64,000 nucleotides of DNA, taken from Woeseiaceae bacterium. GTDB taxonomy: Bacteria > Pseudomonadota > Gammaproteobacteria > Steroidobacterales > Woeseiaceae. Below, one piece after another: positions 1 to 9,292 of the stretch; within the stretch, counting starts at the first letter, position 1; every line of letters starts with the position of its first letter. Made by a program: the position numbers and the translations under genes. The stretch spans positions 248,001-312,000 of the forward strand of contig JANQMR010000016.1 in assembly GCA_028279985.1 (NCBI GenBank). The letters are read 5' to 3'. The notes under the pieces are model-generated. The model searched no databases and was not told the DNA's origin. It saw nothing but the letters and a program-made list of their open reading frames with translations.

Positions 1-2
1 TC

Positions 3-539
3 GTCAATATCGGCGATGCGACGTCCAAGGGGGTGGAGCTGGATCTCAGATACACGCCGACAGAGGCACTGAATATGTCGCTGGCCTACGGATACGTCGA
101 TGCCAGATACGACGAGAGTCAGCCGCGGAGCGATACCGTTGCCGCAATCGACGCGGTCATCGAAGGTTTCGCCGAGGGTATTGCGGGTTCCCCGTTGCCT
201 TACTCGCGGCGGCATACCGGGATCGCGGATGCTTCCTATGTATTCGGGCTCGGCAAAGCCGGAAGCGTCATGTTGAGAGCGAATTACAGCTATCGTTCTC
301 CAGCCGCCTCGGCGACCGCAAACAGCGGGGTTGGAACCGATGCGGTGCGCAATCTCAACGGCTTCGTTACGTGGACGAGCCCACAAGCTGCCTGGCAAGT
401 CGAGATGTGGGGCCGAAATCTCACCGACGAGACCTACCTGCTCAGCGTTTTCGGAAACAGCTTTACGGGCGGCGCCTTTGGGGGCTCGTATAACGCCCCG
501 AGAGAGTATGGGTTACGCGTCCGGGCGTACTTCGATTGA
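3..539 (+). CDS. TonB-dependent receptor, C-terminal part (5' end outside window)
   Basis: The reading frame is open from the first bases and ends at the TGA at 537-539. Only the last ~178 residues of an outer-membrane TonB-dependent receptor are present. It begins with an N-I-G-D-A-T-S-K-G-V-E-L-D segment, the usual signature before the last strands of a TonB barrel. Alternating beta strands follow, then a final strand ending in R-V-R-A-Y-F-D with an aromatic near the C-terminus, as barrel-assembly signals require. It is the first visible gene of a plus-strand operon with an S41 peptidase and two lipoprotein hydrolases, so its substrate is probably a peptide-like compound. The substrate cannot be read from this fragment. 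Confidence 0.85.
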   Translation, partial: VNIGDATSKGVELDLRYTPTEALNMSLAYGYVDARYDESQPRSDTVAAIDAVIEGFAEGIAGSPLPYSRRHTGIADASYVFGLGKAGSVMLRANYSYRSPAASATANSGVGTDAVRNLNGFVTWTSPQAAWQVEMWGRNLTDETYLLSVFGNSFTGGAFGGSYNAPREYGLRVRAYFD

Positions 540-616
540 CAGCGACAGGGCCCGGCATCTATTTCTCGGTGCCGAGAACCTTGCCGGGTCGTCCTTACCT
601 GAATTGGTGGCGAATC

Positions 617-3049
617 TTGTGTACTACTAGGAAAAGTCTTGCGGCTACTCTGCTGCTGCTGCTGAATGCCGGCGTTTTCGCAGAGCCAGCAGTGTCCTCC
701 GAAGTCTCCCCCGAAGTCTCCCCCGAAGTCTCCCCCGAAGTCTCCCCCGAAGTCTTCTCCGAAGTCTTCTCCGAGGTCTTCCCCGAGGTCTTCCCCGAGG
801 TCTTCGATGAAACGGTGGATCGCCTTGATGCCCTGGGCCGTATCTGGGGCCAGGCGAGGTACTTTCACCCCGGCATCTTCGAAGGCCAAATCGACTGGGA
901 CGAGGCGGGCATCGAGGCTATTCGGGCGGCCTTGAATGCGCCGGACAGGGCTGCTTTTCGCGGTTCCGTAGCCTCGATGCTCTCCCGGCTCGGCGATAGC
1001 AACAGCCGGGTGGTTCCCGCCGGCGGCGCGGGCGAAGGCGCCGGAGCCGATCATCGCTTCGTCGCGCAAGAGAAGCCGGTCGTCGAGCGGCTCGACGAGA
1101 ATACCGTCCTCGTTCGAGTCAATGATTGGACCGGCTTGTCGACTCGTGTGAACCCCCTGGCGGCGAACGTTTTTGACGAGGTTTTGCCTCAGATCGTGGA
1201 TCTTCCGCATCTGATCTTCGACTTTCGTCGCTTCGATCAGCCGGTTCCGGGACCTTTGGATCTGGGAGCGTTCGTCATCTCCCGCTCTGTCCAGAACCTG
1301 GTCTCGAAGCTGTCTCCCGCGGATCTGATCCTGCCGTCGGTTGCTCAGGTGATTCACAGCGGGTATCCGAGCGAACGATGGCGTACGGACAACTACTACA
1401 CGGCGACGATCAGGAGAAATCACCAAGGTCTGGCCGCCGCGGAGAGTGTACCTGGCGAACGGTTTATCGTCTTTGTCCACGATGAACATGGAGGGGCGAT
1501 AACGCCGTTTGCGAATGCTCTCGCGCAAGCCGGGGCCGGCGCGTCGATTGTCGAGGGTAACGCAGGTAGTGCGGGACCTTCGTCGACCGTGCCCTTGCTC
1601 GACGAAGGGTATAGCGCGGTCATCAGCACGTCGATGCTTGTCAACGCAGACGGGTCGCGCGGTGCCATCGTCGCGAAGCAAGTCGAGACGCCGGGTGCTG
1701 AAGCGAAGGGTGATGCGGCGCTTGCCGCGGCAATGCTTGTCGTTACAGAAAGATATTCAGGCAGCCAGGGAGAGGGATCCGATACTCCCCTTGTCCAGAT
1801 TTTCGAATCGAGCTCTCAAACCGGCGCCAAGTTGTCTGTCGAAGAACGCGTCCTGGCCGCATTCAAACTCTGGAACGCGATCGAGTTCTTTTTTCCGTAT
1901 CACGATTTGACCGATCAGGACTGGGATTCCGCGCTAAAAGCGGCGATCCCGGCATTCATCAATGCCGATACCGACATCGAGTATGCGAAAGCAGTGGCTG
2001 CATTGGCGGCCCGTGCAAACGACACTCACATAACGATCGGGTCGATGGCATACGAAAGGTTTATGGGATCACACACGCCGAACGTGCAAACAATACTCGT
2101 AGGCGACGACACCCTGATCGTCAAGGAAGTGATCGATCCGGCATTGGCCGAGAGCGGCGTCGTGCGAACCGGGGATGTCATTACCCACGTCGATTCGGAA
2201 CCGGTCGCCAGCAAGATCGAACGACTCCGGCCGTTCGTTCCTGCGTCAAACGAAGGGTCGTACAAGCTGAGGCTCGAATCACGTCTACTGGCCGGACAGG
2301 AAAACAGCGATGTCGAAGTAACGCTGAAACGGGCGAAAGAGCGGCGGCCGATTTCCGTGACGCTCAAGCGCGACACTTACTATTACTTTACGTCGATGAC
2401 GCCTGAAGGGGTGGGACGGCGCGATCATCCGAAGATGGAGATGCTGGACGGTGATATCTCGTACTTCAATATCGGCCGCTTGGGCGCCGCGGACGAGGCT
2501 GCGACGCTGGATCTGCTTTTTCGGAGCCGCGGCGCGGTCATAGACATGCGCGGGTATCCGAACGGGGGACATCTGAGTCTGGCCATGGCATTGGCCGATT
2601 CGACGCAGCCCAGCGCCAGCATCGTGGAACCGTTCATCTTCCAGGCCGCCGACTTCAGCCCGGCGTGGAAGACGAACATCCAGGAAATCCAACCCGGACC
2701 CAGACATTACCCTCACCCTGTCGTACTTCTCGTCAATCACGTAGGAATCAGCGCGGCGGAGCACTACTCGATGATGGTAAAGGCAGCCGGCCAGGACCGC
2801 GTGACAATCGTCGGGAGCCCGACGAACGGTGCAAACGGTGTGATTACCGAAGTACCGCTTCCCGGAGCGACACGCGTGACTTTCACAGGCATGCAGGCTG
2901 CATGGGCTGACGGTTCGCAACTGCAAAGAAAAGGGGTGATTCCGGACGTGCATGCGGAGCCGACAGTAGCGAGCGTCAGGGCGGGGCGCGACGAGGTACT
3001 GGATGTCGCATTGAGAGTGTTGAAGAAAAAAATTGGCAAAAGGGATTAA
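617..3049 (+). CDS. S41 family (C-terminal-processing-like) peptidase, exported
   Basis: About 810 residues. The TTG at 617 is preferred: it follows a GGTGG at 606-610 and directly starts a signal peptide (T-T-R-K-S-L, a leucine run, cleavage near V-F-A/E-P). A longer frame from TTG 536, overlapping the receptor stop, is possible. After the signal lies a Ser/Pro/Glu/Val repeat stretch. Two helical domains follow, then a PDZ-like segment (V-R-T-G-D-V-I-T-H-V) and the S41 core. Core features are D-M-R-G-Y-P-N-G-G and G-I-S-A-A-E-H-Y, where the Ser of S-A-A-E fits the nucleophile. G-S-P-T-N-G-A-N-G and G-V-I-P-D-V follow, as in tail-specific peptidases. The stop is 4 bp before the next gene, so the two are co-transcribed. 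It probably cleaves imported or periplasmic peptides. The specific substrate is unknown. Confidence 0.85.
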   Translation: MCTTRKSLAATLLLLLNAGVFAEPAVSSEVSPEVSPEVSPEVSPEVFSEVFSEVFPEVFPEVFDETVDRLDALGRIWGQARYFHPGIFEGQIDWDEAGIEAIRAALNAPDRAAFRGSVASMLSRLGDSNSRVVPAGGAGEGAGADHRFVAQEKPVVERLDENTVLVRVNDWTGLSTRVNPLAANVFDEVLPQIVDLPHLIFDFRRFDQPVPGPLDLGAFVISRSVQNLVSKLSPADLILPSVAQVIHSGYPSERWRTDNYYTATIRRNHQGLAAAESVPGERFIVFVHDEHGGAITPFANALAQAGAGASIVEGNAGSAGPSSTVPLLDEGYSAVISTSMLVNADGSRGAIVAKQVETPGAEAKGDAALAAAMLVVTERYSGSQGEGSDTPLVQIFESSSQTGAKLSVEERVLAAFKLWNAIEFFFPYHDLTDQDWDSALKAAIPAFINADTDIEYAKAVAALAARANDTHITIGSMAYERFMGSHTPNVQTILVGDDTLIVKEVIDPALAESGVVRTGDVITHVDSEPVASKIERLRPFVPASNEGSYKLRLESRLLAGQENSDVEVTLKRAKERRPISVTLKRDTYYYFTSMTPEGVGRRDHPKMEMLDGDISYFNIGRLGAADEAATLDLLFRSRGAVIDMRGYPNGGHLSLAMALADSTQPSASIVEPFIFQAADFSPAWKTNIQEIQPGPRHYPHPVVLLVNHVGISAAEHYSMMVKAAGQDRVTIVGSPTNGANGVITEVPLPGATRVTFTGMQAAWADGSQLQRKGVIPDVHAEPTVASVRAGRDEVLDVALRVLKKKIGKRD
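699..806 (+). repeat. Nine 12-bp tandem units inside the S41 peptidase gene
   Basis: Nine contiguous 12-bp units of the form CCGAAGTCTCCC and variants run from 699 to 806. The first four are identical, then two CCGAAGTCTTCT and three CCGAGGTCTTC(C/G) follow. They encode a tetrapeptide repeat (S-P-E-V, then F-S-E-V and F-P-E-V) right after the signal peptide. Unit length is a multiple of three, so copy changes keep the frame. The graded divergence along the array indicates stepwise slippage. It probably forms a flexible linker. Confidence 0.95.
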
Positions 3050-3053
3050 TGAC

Positions 3054-4523
3054 GTGACAAAACATACGGTTACGAGTCTGTTCGTGATTTGGGCGTTCCT
3101 CCTCGCATCGTGCACTCAGGCGGACGGCCGGAACGGCGCCGCGAAGCCTGTCGACGAGACGACGGCTACAGCAGCGGAGACAGCTTCCGATGAGAGCCCG
3201 GTGGAATGGATTCGATCGAATGCCATAAGCCTGAATTCAGTTACCCCCGGCGGTTCGTTCGACGACCTGCGGGCGATCGGTCCGGCCATGGACGAGCTAA
3301 GGGTGATCGGGCTTGGAGAAGCCACCCATGGAACACGGGAGTTTTTTCAGTTCAAACACCGCATGTTGCAGTTTCTGGTCGAAGAGCATGGGTACAGGGT
3401 GTTCGGCATCGAGGCGAACTTCGTCGATTGTATTCCGATAAACGACTTCGTCACGACGGGAGAAGGAGATCCGGAAGCGCTCGTTCACGGGATGAACTTC
3501 TGGACCTGGGACACCGAGGAAGTCCTCGATCTCATACTCTGGATGCGGGATTACAATCTTAAAAACGACAAAAAGATCTACTTCCACGGATACGACGCCC
3601 AGTTTGCACCGCCAGCCCTAAGGTATGCGCTCGACGCATTGGCGCGGGCCGACTCCGAGAAGGCGGCCTACTTCGAAGAGCATCTGTCCGCCTACCTCCG
3701 TGAAACCTTTGTCTACGAAGAGTACAGCCTCCAGATATTCAACGAGTCGGATGCGCTCAAGACGGCGAGGCACGACCTGTCGATCGAACTCCTCGAAACA
3801 TTCGACGCAAACGTCGAGCGTTACTCGCGTGAGTTGGGCGATAGAGACTTTCGGTTTGCAAGAACGGCGGCATTCAATGCCGAACGCGCGTTTGCCGCGT
3901 ATCGGCCGTTGGAGGGGGAAGAGCCGGCCGCCGCCCAGATCAGGGCCTTCAATTCTCGGGATCGTGCGATGGCGGATCTTACCTTATGGGGCCTGGAGAA
4001 CTACGAACCTGGACTAAAGGCGGTTCTATGGGCTCACAACGGGCATGTCCAGAATACCGGCTTCCCCTGGGCCGGCGGCAAGGCCGCGGTGATGGGGATG
4101 AATCTCAAGGATGACCTCGGGGCAGAGTATGCAAGTCTGGGATTCGGTTTTGGGGAAGGCGGCTTGCAGGCGCGAGGCATGGGGCAGGGTGAGAGTTACG
4201 CTGCGGACCTGCGGCCGTTGCAGGCTTTCGTCGTCGGGCCGGCGCCGGGCCACACCGTTGGCGGCGTCATGACTGCCGCGGTCGGCGGTGACTTCCTGTT
4301 GGACCTGACACGGCTGACTCCGGATACCCCTGCCTGGGAGTGGTTCATGTCGCCTCAACCGATGCGTGCCGGCGGCGGCGTTTTCGTCGATGCACCGGTC
4401 GAGGAATGGGGAAAGATCAGCATCGGTAAAGCGTTCGACTACTTCGTGTTTATCGAGAAGACCACCCGGGCCCGCCCTCTCGAACGAACCAGGGCCCGCT
4501 TCGGCCTCGAAAAGACCTGGTGA
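3054..4523 (+). CDS. Erythromycin-esterase family lipoprotein
   Basis: 489 residues from GTG 3054, preceded by AAAGGG at 3038-3043. A frame starting at TTG 3033 would overlap the previous gene and bury the signal sequence. The N-terminus is a lipoprotein signal with a L-A-S-C lipobox. The enzymatic domain starts with G-L-G-E-A-T-H-G-T-R-E, the hallmark Glu/His motif of the erythromycin esterase (EreA/EreB-like, PF05139) family, and continues with F-G-I-E-A-N-F and a late W-A-H-N-G-H-V motif carrying another conserved His. Known members hydrolyse macrolide lactones, but most chromosomal relatives have unknown ester or lactone substrates. It is tightly packed between the S41 peptidase and an amidohydrolase, pointing to catabolism rather than resistance. 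A macrolide-resistance role cannot be claimed. Confidence 0.85.
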   Translation: MTKHTVTSLFVIWAFLLASCTQADGRNGAAKPVDETTATAAETASDESPVEWIRSNAISLNSVTPGGSFDDLRAIGPAMDELRVIGLGEATHGTREFFQFKHRMLQFLVEEHGYRVFGIEANFVDCIPINDFVTTGEGDPEALVHGMNFWTWDTEEVLDLILWMRDYNLKNDKKIYFHGYDAQFAPPALRYALDALARADSEKAAYFEEHLSAYLRETFVYEEYSLQIFNESDALKTARHDLSIELLETFDANVERYSRELGDRDFRFARTAAFNAERAFAAYRPLEGEEPAAAQIRAFNSRDRAMADLTLWGLENYEPGLKAVLWAHNGHVQNTGFPWAGGKAAVMGMNLKDDLGAEYASLGFGFGEGGLQARGMGQGESYAADLRPLQAFVVGPAPGHTVGGVMTAAVGGDFLLDLTRLTPDTPAWEWFMSPQPMRAGGGVFVDAPVEEWGKISIGKAFDYFVFIEKTTRARPLERTRARFGLEKTW

Positions 4524-4530
4524 GAATGTC

Positions 4531-5934
4531 GTGAAGTTAGGCAAGCTTAAGAGGTCTGTAGCCCGGATAATTCTCGTTCTAGGTCTGTTGTCGGTCTCCG
4601 GGATTGTCGCGAGCTGCGCGGGTACCGGCAACGAGAGTCCCGCGCAGTCCGTGCAGGTCATACGTAACGTAACAGTCATCGACGGAACGGGCGGTCCTGC
4701 CCAAAAAGGCGTTACTGTCGTCATCAAGGACGGACTCATCGACGCGGTCTCTGTGGATGCGATTTACGATACAAATGCCGAGGTGATCGACGGAACCGGA
4801 ATGACCGTGGTTCCGGGCTTGATCGATATGCACGGCCACCTCTTCGGGAGGGGAGCGACGGAAACCCTGCCCCAACATGAGACATACGCAAAGCTGTTCC
4901 TGGCTGGCGGTGTCACGACGGTATTCTCTCCAGGGAGCCGCGATCCCGACGCAGTGATCGAATTTCGGCGCAGGATAGAAGCCGGGGAATCCGTCGGTCC
5001 GAGGATCCATCTGGCCGGCCGATACGTCGACAAAGGACAGTCGGTTGTGTCGTGGATCGATGGATTTGGAGACGTTGCAGAAGCTGAATCCTATTTCGAG
5101 CCTTACCTGGGCGAACTGTCGGCCCTGAAGCTCTATACGGGCGTCGATAGGGATTTCGGCAAAAAAGCCGTCGAATACGCGCATCGGAACGGACTATTCG
5201 TTACGGGCCATATCGGCGCGATGACGGTCCATGAGGCGGTTGAGATCGGAATCGACGGACTGGAGCACGGACTATATACGATCACAGAACTCGTTGGCGA
5301 AGCAGGGTACCCGGCCATCATTTGCGCTACGGCAAACGCGGATGTCGATTCCCCGGAAGCCACTCGGTTGATTCGGATGCTTCGAGACAACGATGTTTAC
5401 ATCACTCCGACTACCGTGGTTCACCTTGCGATGAAGGGCGATGTATCGGTGTATCCGTATGACTGGATGAGATTCCTGTCGGAGCAGGGTAGGGCGGTTT
5501 GGAGCGACTTGAAGGGCACGGTTCTTTCTCTTCCGTCCGAAGTGAGGGATTGCTTCGATCGCGCGTTCGAGAATCACTTGCGGTTCGTCGCGAGGGCGCA
5601 TCGTGCCGGAGTCAGGGTTCTGGCCGGCACGGATCCCATACCTCCGATGGTGTCGCCAGGGTTGTCGCTGCATCTGGAGATCAACTATCTGATGGCAGCG
5701 GGTATGTCGATCGAAGAGGCGATAAATGCGGCAAGCCTCAGTGCTGCGGAGGTCCTCGGCGTGGATCGGAGCTTCGGGTCCGTCGAGAAAGGGAAGGTCG
5801 CCGACTTGGTGGTCATAGACGGCAACGTATTGGAAGACCCTATGTCTTTGTTCAATACGTATCGAGTCTACAAATCGGGCGTTGCTTTCGACCCTTCGGA
5901 ACTGAGGCAATCCGCGGAGGGCGGCATCCGGTAA
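4531..5934 (+). CDS. Metal-dependent amidohydrolase lipoprotein (imidazolonepropionase/prolidase-like)
   Basis: 467 residues from GTG 4531, with GGTGAG just upstream at 4519-4524. The start gives a clean lipoprotein signal ending V-A-S-C. The amidohydrolase fold shows V-V-P-G-L-I-D-M-H-G-H (the HxH metal ligands), L-K-L-Y-T-G (candidate carboxylated Lys), G-H-I-G and L-E-H-G (two His ligands) and V-L-A-G-T-D (catalytic Asp). The C-terminal K-G-K-V-A-D-L-V-V-I-D motif is typical of the family. Related enzymes cleave cyclic amides or Xaa-Pro dipeptides. It starts 7 bp after the esterase stop, so both are in one operon. Being a lipoprotein it would act in the periplasm, downstream of the TonB receptor. 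Confidence 0.88.
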   Translation: MKLGKLKRSVARIILVLGLLSVSGIVASCAGTGNESPAQSVQVIRNVTVIDGTGGPAQKGVTVVIKDGLIDAVSVDAIYDTNAEVIDGTGMTVVPGLIDMHGHLFGRGATETLPQHETYAKLFLAGGVTTVFSPGSRDPDAVIEFRRRIEAGESVGPRIHLAGRYVDKGQSVVSWIDGFGDVAEAESYFEPYLGELSALKLYTGVDRDFGKKAVEYAHRNGLFVTGHIGAMTVHEAVEIGIDGLEHGLYTITELVGEAGYPAIICATANADVDSPEATRLIRMLRDNDVYITPTTVVHLAMKGDVSVYPYDWMRFLSEQGRAVWSDLKGTVLSLPSEVRDCFDRAFENHLRFVARAHRAGVRVLAGTDPIPPMVSPGLSLHLEINYLMAAGMSIEEAINAASLSAAEVLGVDRSFGSVEKGKVADLVVIDGNVLEDPMSLFNTYRVYKSGVAFDPSELRQSAEGGIR

Positions 5935-5961
5935 GCCTTTCCACCGCGATGCACGTATACG

Positions 5962-7044
5962 ATGAGGAAGGTGACAGTGTTATCGGAACACGCCGAGGCG
6001 ATGTCGATTCTGGAAGCCGTTCCAACGGTTCCGCTGTGTCAATTGCCGACGGCGGTGGAGCGGATCACGGCACTGGACGGTCTTCGACCGGGTTCGCCTT
6101 GTTTCGTCAAACGTGACGACTGTACCGGTCTGGCGCTGGGCGGCAATAAGGCCAGAAAGCTCGAATACCTGCTCGCCCAGGCGCGCGCTGCCGATGCGCA
6201 AGTTCTGGTAACGGCAAGCGGGTTACAGTCGAACCATGTCAGGCAAACTGCGGCGGCGGCGGCGAAATCCGGGTTCCAGTTCGATGCGATCGTGGCGCCG
6301 CCGTTCAAAGGCGCGCCAAAGACGTTCTTTGAAAACGGAAACGCATTACTGGACCGGATCTTCGGGGCCAACCTCGTCCAGGTCGACGATGAGGCAATGC
6401 TGGACGAGGCGCTGGCAGAGCACCTCGAGAAACTGCGTAGGAGGGGCAAGCGATACTACGTAATCCCCTTGGGCGGCTCCGACGGTACCGGATCGCTCGG
6501 CTATGTGCGATGCGCCTGGGAGATTCTGGCCCAGGTCGCGACGTTGGCAGAGCGTGTAACGCACATTTTTCTGGCCACCGGCAGCGGCGGTACGCACGCT
6601 GGACTGCTCGCCGGACTGCGGCTTGCCGGCAGCGACATGAAGGTCGTCGGTATTTCCGTCAGCGATACCGCGTCGGAAAAGAAAGAAACGGTAAGAAACG
6701 TGCTGAGCCAACTATCGGACAGGTTCGGCGCCTTGCTGCCGCAAACCGTTTTCGAAGAAGTGACTGTGTACGACGACTGGTCCGGACAAGGATACGCGCG
6801 CCCGACGAGCGAGGGTGACGATTGGATCGTGAAAGCGGCCCGGTCCGACGGTCTCCTGCTGGACCCCGTTTACACGGGCAAGGCCTTTGCAGGGATGGCG
6901 GCGCTGATCAGAGACGGAAGCCTAGACAGCCTGGGCTCTCCGATGTTCCTACATACGGGGGGCGTTCCATCGTTGTTTGCGGATCCGCAAGTACTGGAAC
7001 GTACCCGGCAGAGTACAGACGCGTTTTGCGCCGTAACACCGTGA
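5962..7044 (+). CDS. PLP-dependent D-cysteine desulfhydrase / ACC-deaminase family enzyme
   Basis: 360 residues from ATG 5962; an internal ATG at 6001 preceded by GAGG is an alternative. It is a fold-type II PLP enzyme. G-G-N-K-A-R-K-L-E-Y carries the PLP lysine and L-Q-S-N-H-V-R-Q-T is the conserved substrate-binding loop. P-L-G-G-S-D-G-T-G follows, then a T-G-S-G-G-T-H-A-G phosphate-binding loop. The family includes D-cysteine desulfhydrase, L-cysteate sulfo-lyase and 1-aminocyclopropane-1-carboxylate deaminase, and the exact substrate cannot be assigned from motifs alone. There is no signal peptide, so it is cytoplasmic. As the last gene of the operon it may process an unusual amino acid released by the upstream hydrolases. 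Confidence 0.85.
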   Translation: MRKVTVLSEHAEAMSILEAVPTVPLCQLPTAVERITALDGLRPGSPCFVKRDDCTGLALGGNKARKLEYLLAQARAADAQVLVTASGLQSNHVRQTAAAAAKSGFQFDAIVAPPFKGAPKTFFENGNALLDRIFGANLVQVDDEAMLDEALAEHLEKLRRRGKRYYVIPLGGSDGTGSLGYVRCAWEILAQVATLAERVTHIFLATGSGGTHAGLLAGLRLAGSDMKVVGISVSDTASEKKETVRNVLSQLSDRFGALLPQTVFEEVTVYDDWSGQGYARPTSEGDDWIVKAARSDGLLLDPVYTGKAFAGMAALIRDGSLDSLGSPMFLHTGGVPSLFADPQVLERTRQSTDAFCAVTP

Positions 7045-7170
7045 CGGCATTCGATGAAAATCCAAGAGATTCGAGCGCGGGCCGAGGACTTGCTGCAGGA
7101 AGATTTTGATCTGATGTCGTCATTATTGCCGGCGTCATCTCGCTGGCCGTGTTTCTGGTACTGGGCGTGC

Positions 7171-7194
7171 ACGCCTGACTTCCCTGTCAGGCGT
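7171..7194. terminator. Hairpin between convergent genes
   Basis: A perfect 9-bp inverted repeat (ACGCCTGAC / GTCAGGCGT) with a 6-nt loop lies between the convergent PLP enzyme and prolyl oligopeptidase genes. No long T-tract follows on either strand. It may be a weak bidirectional terminator or an mRNA 3' stem. Confidence 0.5.
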
Positions 7195-7207
7195 ATACGA
7201 ACTCATC

Positions 7208-9292
7208 CTACTGGTGCCCAAGCTGGTCCCACAAATAGCTGTATATGAAGGCGTCGTTTCTGGCTGCCTGCGTATTGTCCGACGCACCGGCATGTCCGCC
7301 GACCGTGTTTTCGAAGTACAGAACCGGATGCCCCATCTCATCCATCCGCGCCACCATCTTTCTTGCGTGTCCCGGATGAACGCGATCGTCGCGCGTTGAT
7401 GTCGTAAAGAACGCCTTCGGATAGTCCGCGTCTCGCCGCAGATTGTGATAGGGCGAGTACTGCTTGATGTAGTCCCAGTCGTCGGTGTCCGGATTGCCGT
7501 ACTCTGCCATCCACGAAGCTCCGGCCAGCAACCGGTTGAAACGCTTCATGTCGAGGAGCGGCACTTGCACGATGACGGCATTCCACAAATCGGGCCGCTG
7601 CGTAAGCATGACACCCGTAAGCAGGCCGCCGTTCGAGCCTCCACGTATTCCGAGGTGATCGGGGCTGGTGACGCCGCGATCGATCAGGTCTTCCGCCACG
7701 GCGATGAAGTCGTCGTACGCACGCTGTCGATTCTCTTTCAAGGCGGCCTGATGCCACCGCGGACCGTACTCTCCACCGCCGCGAATGTTCGCGACCACGA
7801 ATGCCCCGCCGCGAGCCAGCCAACTGTGTCCGACGATCGCACTGTAGCTCGGCGCCATGCTAACGCGGAAGCCGCCGTAGCCGTAGAGCAGGGTCGGCGT
7901 GTCTCCCGTCGGCTCGAAGTCGGGCGGCAGGACGAGGAAGTAAGGGATTTTCTCGCCGTCCGAGCTGGTCGCGAATCGCTGCTCGACCGACATTCCCTCC
8001 GTGTCGAAGAACTCGGGCAGAGATTGCATCGCCTCGATGTCATCACCGCCTTCTCGCGCCACGTACAAGGTGTCGGGCTGAAGAAAACCCTCGTAAGAGA
8101 AGAAGAACGTATTTGTCGTGTCGGAGGCCGTGGAGATACTGATCCTGCCGTACGGTTCGGTGTCGAGATCCTCCGATACCCAGGCTCCGTCGAGGCGGGT
8201 GAGCCTGGCCATCCGGCTCACCACGTCTTCCAACACGGTCAGCAGAAGGTAGTCCTTTGTGGAAGCGACACTGCCCAGCGCCGACGTGGCCGTAGGAGCG
8301 AACAACTCGTCGAAGTCCCTATGGCCTTTCATGAATCGTTCGAAGTCGATACCAATCAAGGATCCGCCTGCAAACGTCTTGTTCGCGGGTGTCCAATCCG
8401 ACTTGAGCGAAACGATCAGTTGGCCGTGGAAGATGCCGCGCAACGATGCGTCGTCGGGGATATCGATTCGAACCCGCTCGCCGTCTTCGACCATCAGGTA
8501 CAGTTCCCGGGTGAAGAAGGTGGGGCTGCGTCTGGCGATATCATAGTGAGCGTCGCCGTCCCACGTCCGTGAGACCCCGACGGACACGTCCGACGATTTA
8601 CCTGCAAATATCTCCTCGGCATCGGCCAGCGGCTCTCCCCGCCGCCACATGCGGGCGGTGCGCGCGTATCCCGAGTCCGTGAGCGTTCCGTCCCCGAAAT
8701 CGCTGCCGATGAACACGGTGTCCCGGTCGACCCAGCCGACTCCGGTTTTGGCCTCGGGGACGTAGAACCCCCCTTTGACGAATGCTCCGGCGCCGACGTC
8801 AAACTCGCGTACGACAACGGCATCGGCGCCGCCGCGTGACAGTCTGAGCAAACACCGGCGATAGTCGGGCCGCAGGCAAGTCGACCCTTTGTAAACCCAA
8901 TCTTCGCCCTCCTTTTCGGCAAGGGCATCGATATCCAGGACCGTCTCCCAAGCGGGGTCGCCGGTCAAATAGTCGTCGATCGACGTGCGCCGCCAAAGGC
9001 CCCGCTGGTTGGCGGCGTCACGCCAGAAATTGTAGACATGGTCGCCGAGAATGCTGGGGGCGGCAATTCGTTCGTTGGAATTCAATATCTCGAGATTGCG
9101 GCCATAGAGCTCGTCAAACGTGGGCAGCGATTCCAGATAGTCAATCGATTGTTCATTCTGTGACTCGACCCAGCCCAGGGCTTCCTCGCCTTCGACTTCC
9201 TCCAGCCAGAGGTAAGGGTCGTCGGCCTTCCCGAGCGCACTGCCAGCCGTCAACGCCGCCAGCACGCCGATCATAATCCGCCGAAATATCAT
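7208..9292 (-). CDS. Prolyl oligopeptidase family serine peptidase (S9A), exported
   Basis: 694 residues on the minus strand, with a signal peptide (M-I-F-R-R-I-M-I-G-V-L, cleavage near A-L-G-K). The N-terminal half is the beta-propeller gate: D-P-Y-L-W-L-E is the conserved opening motif of S9A enzymes. The C-terminal alpha/beta-hydrolase carries G-G-S-N-G-G-L (nucleophile Ser), S-T-R-D-D-R-V-H-P (Asp) and G-G-H-A-G (His). A Y-G-Y-G-G-F and N-I-R-G-G-G-E-Y-G pair shapes the active site, as in prolyl endopeptidases. These enzymes cut after proline in short peptides, and the signal sequence places it in the periplasm. It converges on the peptide operon with a ~160 bp gap and probably belongs to the same process. 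Confidence 0.92.
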   Translation of the reverse strand: MIFRRIMIGVLAALTAGSALGKADDPYLWLEEVEGEEALGWVESQNEQSIDYLESLPTFDELYGRNLEILNSNERIAAPSILGDHVYNFWRDAANQRGLWRRTSIDDYLTGDPAWETVLDIDALAEKEGEDWVYKGSTCLRPDYRRCLLRLSRGGADAVVVREFDVGAGAFVKGGFYVPEAKTGVGWVDRDTVFIGSDFGDGTLTDSGYARTARMWRRGEPLADAEEIFAGKSSDVSVGVSRTWDGDAHYDIARRSPTFFTRELYLMVEDGERVRIDIPDDASLRGIFHGQLIVSLKSDWTPANKTFAGGSLIGIDFERFMKGHRDFDELFAPTATSALGSVASTKDYLLLTVLEDVVSRMARLTRLDGAWVSEDLDTEPYGRISISTASDTTNTFFFSYEGFLQPDTLYVAREGGDDIEAMQSLPEFFDTEGMSVEQRFATSSDGEKIPYFLVLPPDFEPTGDTPTLLYGYGGFRVSMAPSYSAIVGHSWLARGGAFVVANIRGGGEYGPRWHQAALKENRQRAYDDFIAVAEDLIDRGVTSPDHLGIRGGSNGGLLTGVMLTQRPDLWNAVIVQVPLLDMKRFNRLLAGASWMAEYGNPDTDDWDYIKQYSPYHNLRRDADYPKAFFTTSTRDDRVHPGHARKMVARMDEMGHPVLYFENTVGGHAGASDNTQAARNDAFIYSYLWDQLGHQ

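Noticed and set aside
434..1681. Minus-strand frame over the S41 repeat region with G-D-F-G-G-D repeats
   Set aside because: The repeats are only the antisense reading of the 12-bp array. The plus frame carries the S41 catalytic motifs.
3054..4523. Macrolide-resistance gene (ere)
   Set aside because: The family motif is clear, but a lipoprotein in a peptide operon points to another ester substrate. Resistance cannot be inferred.
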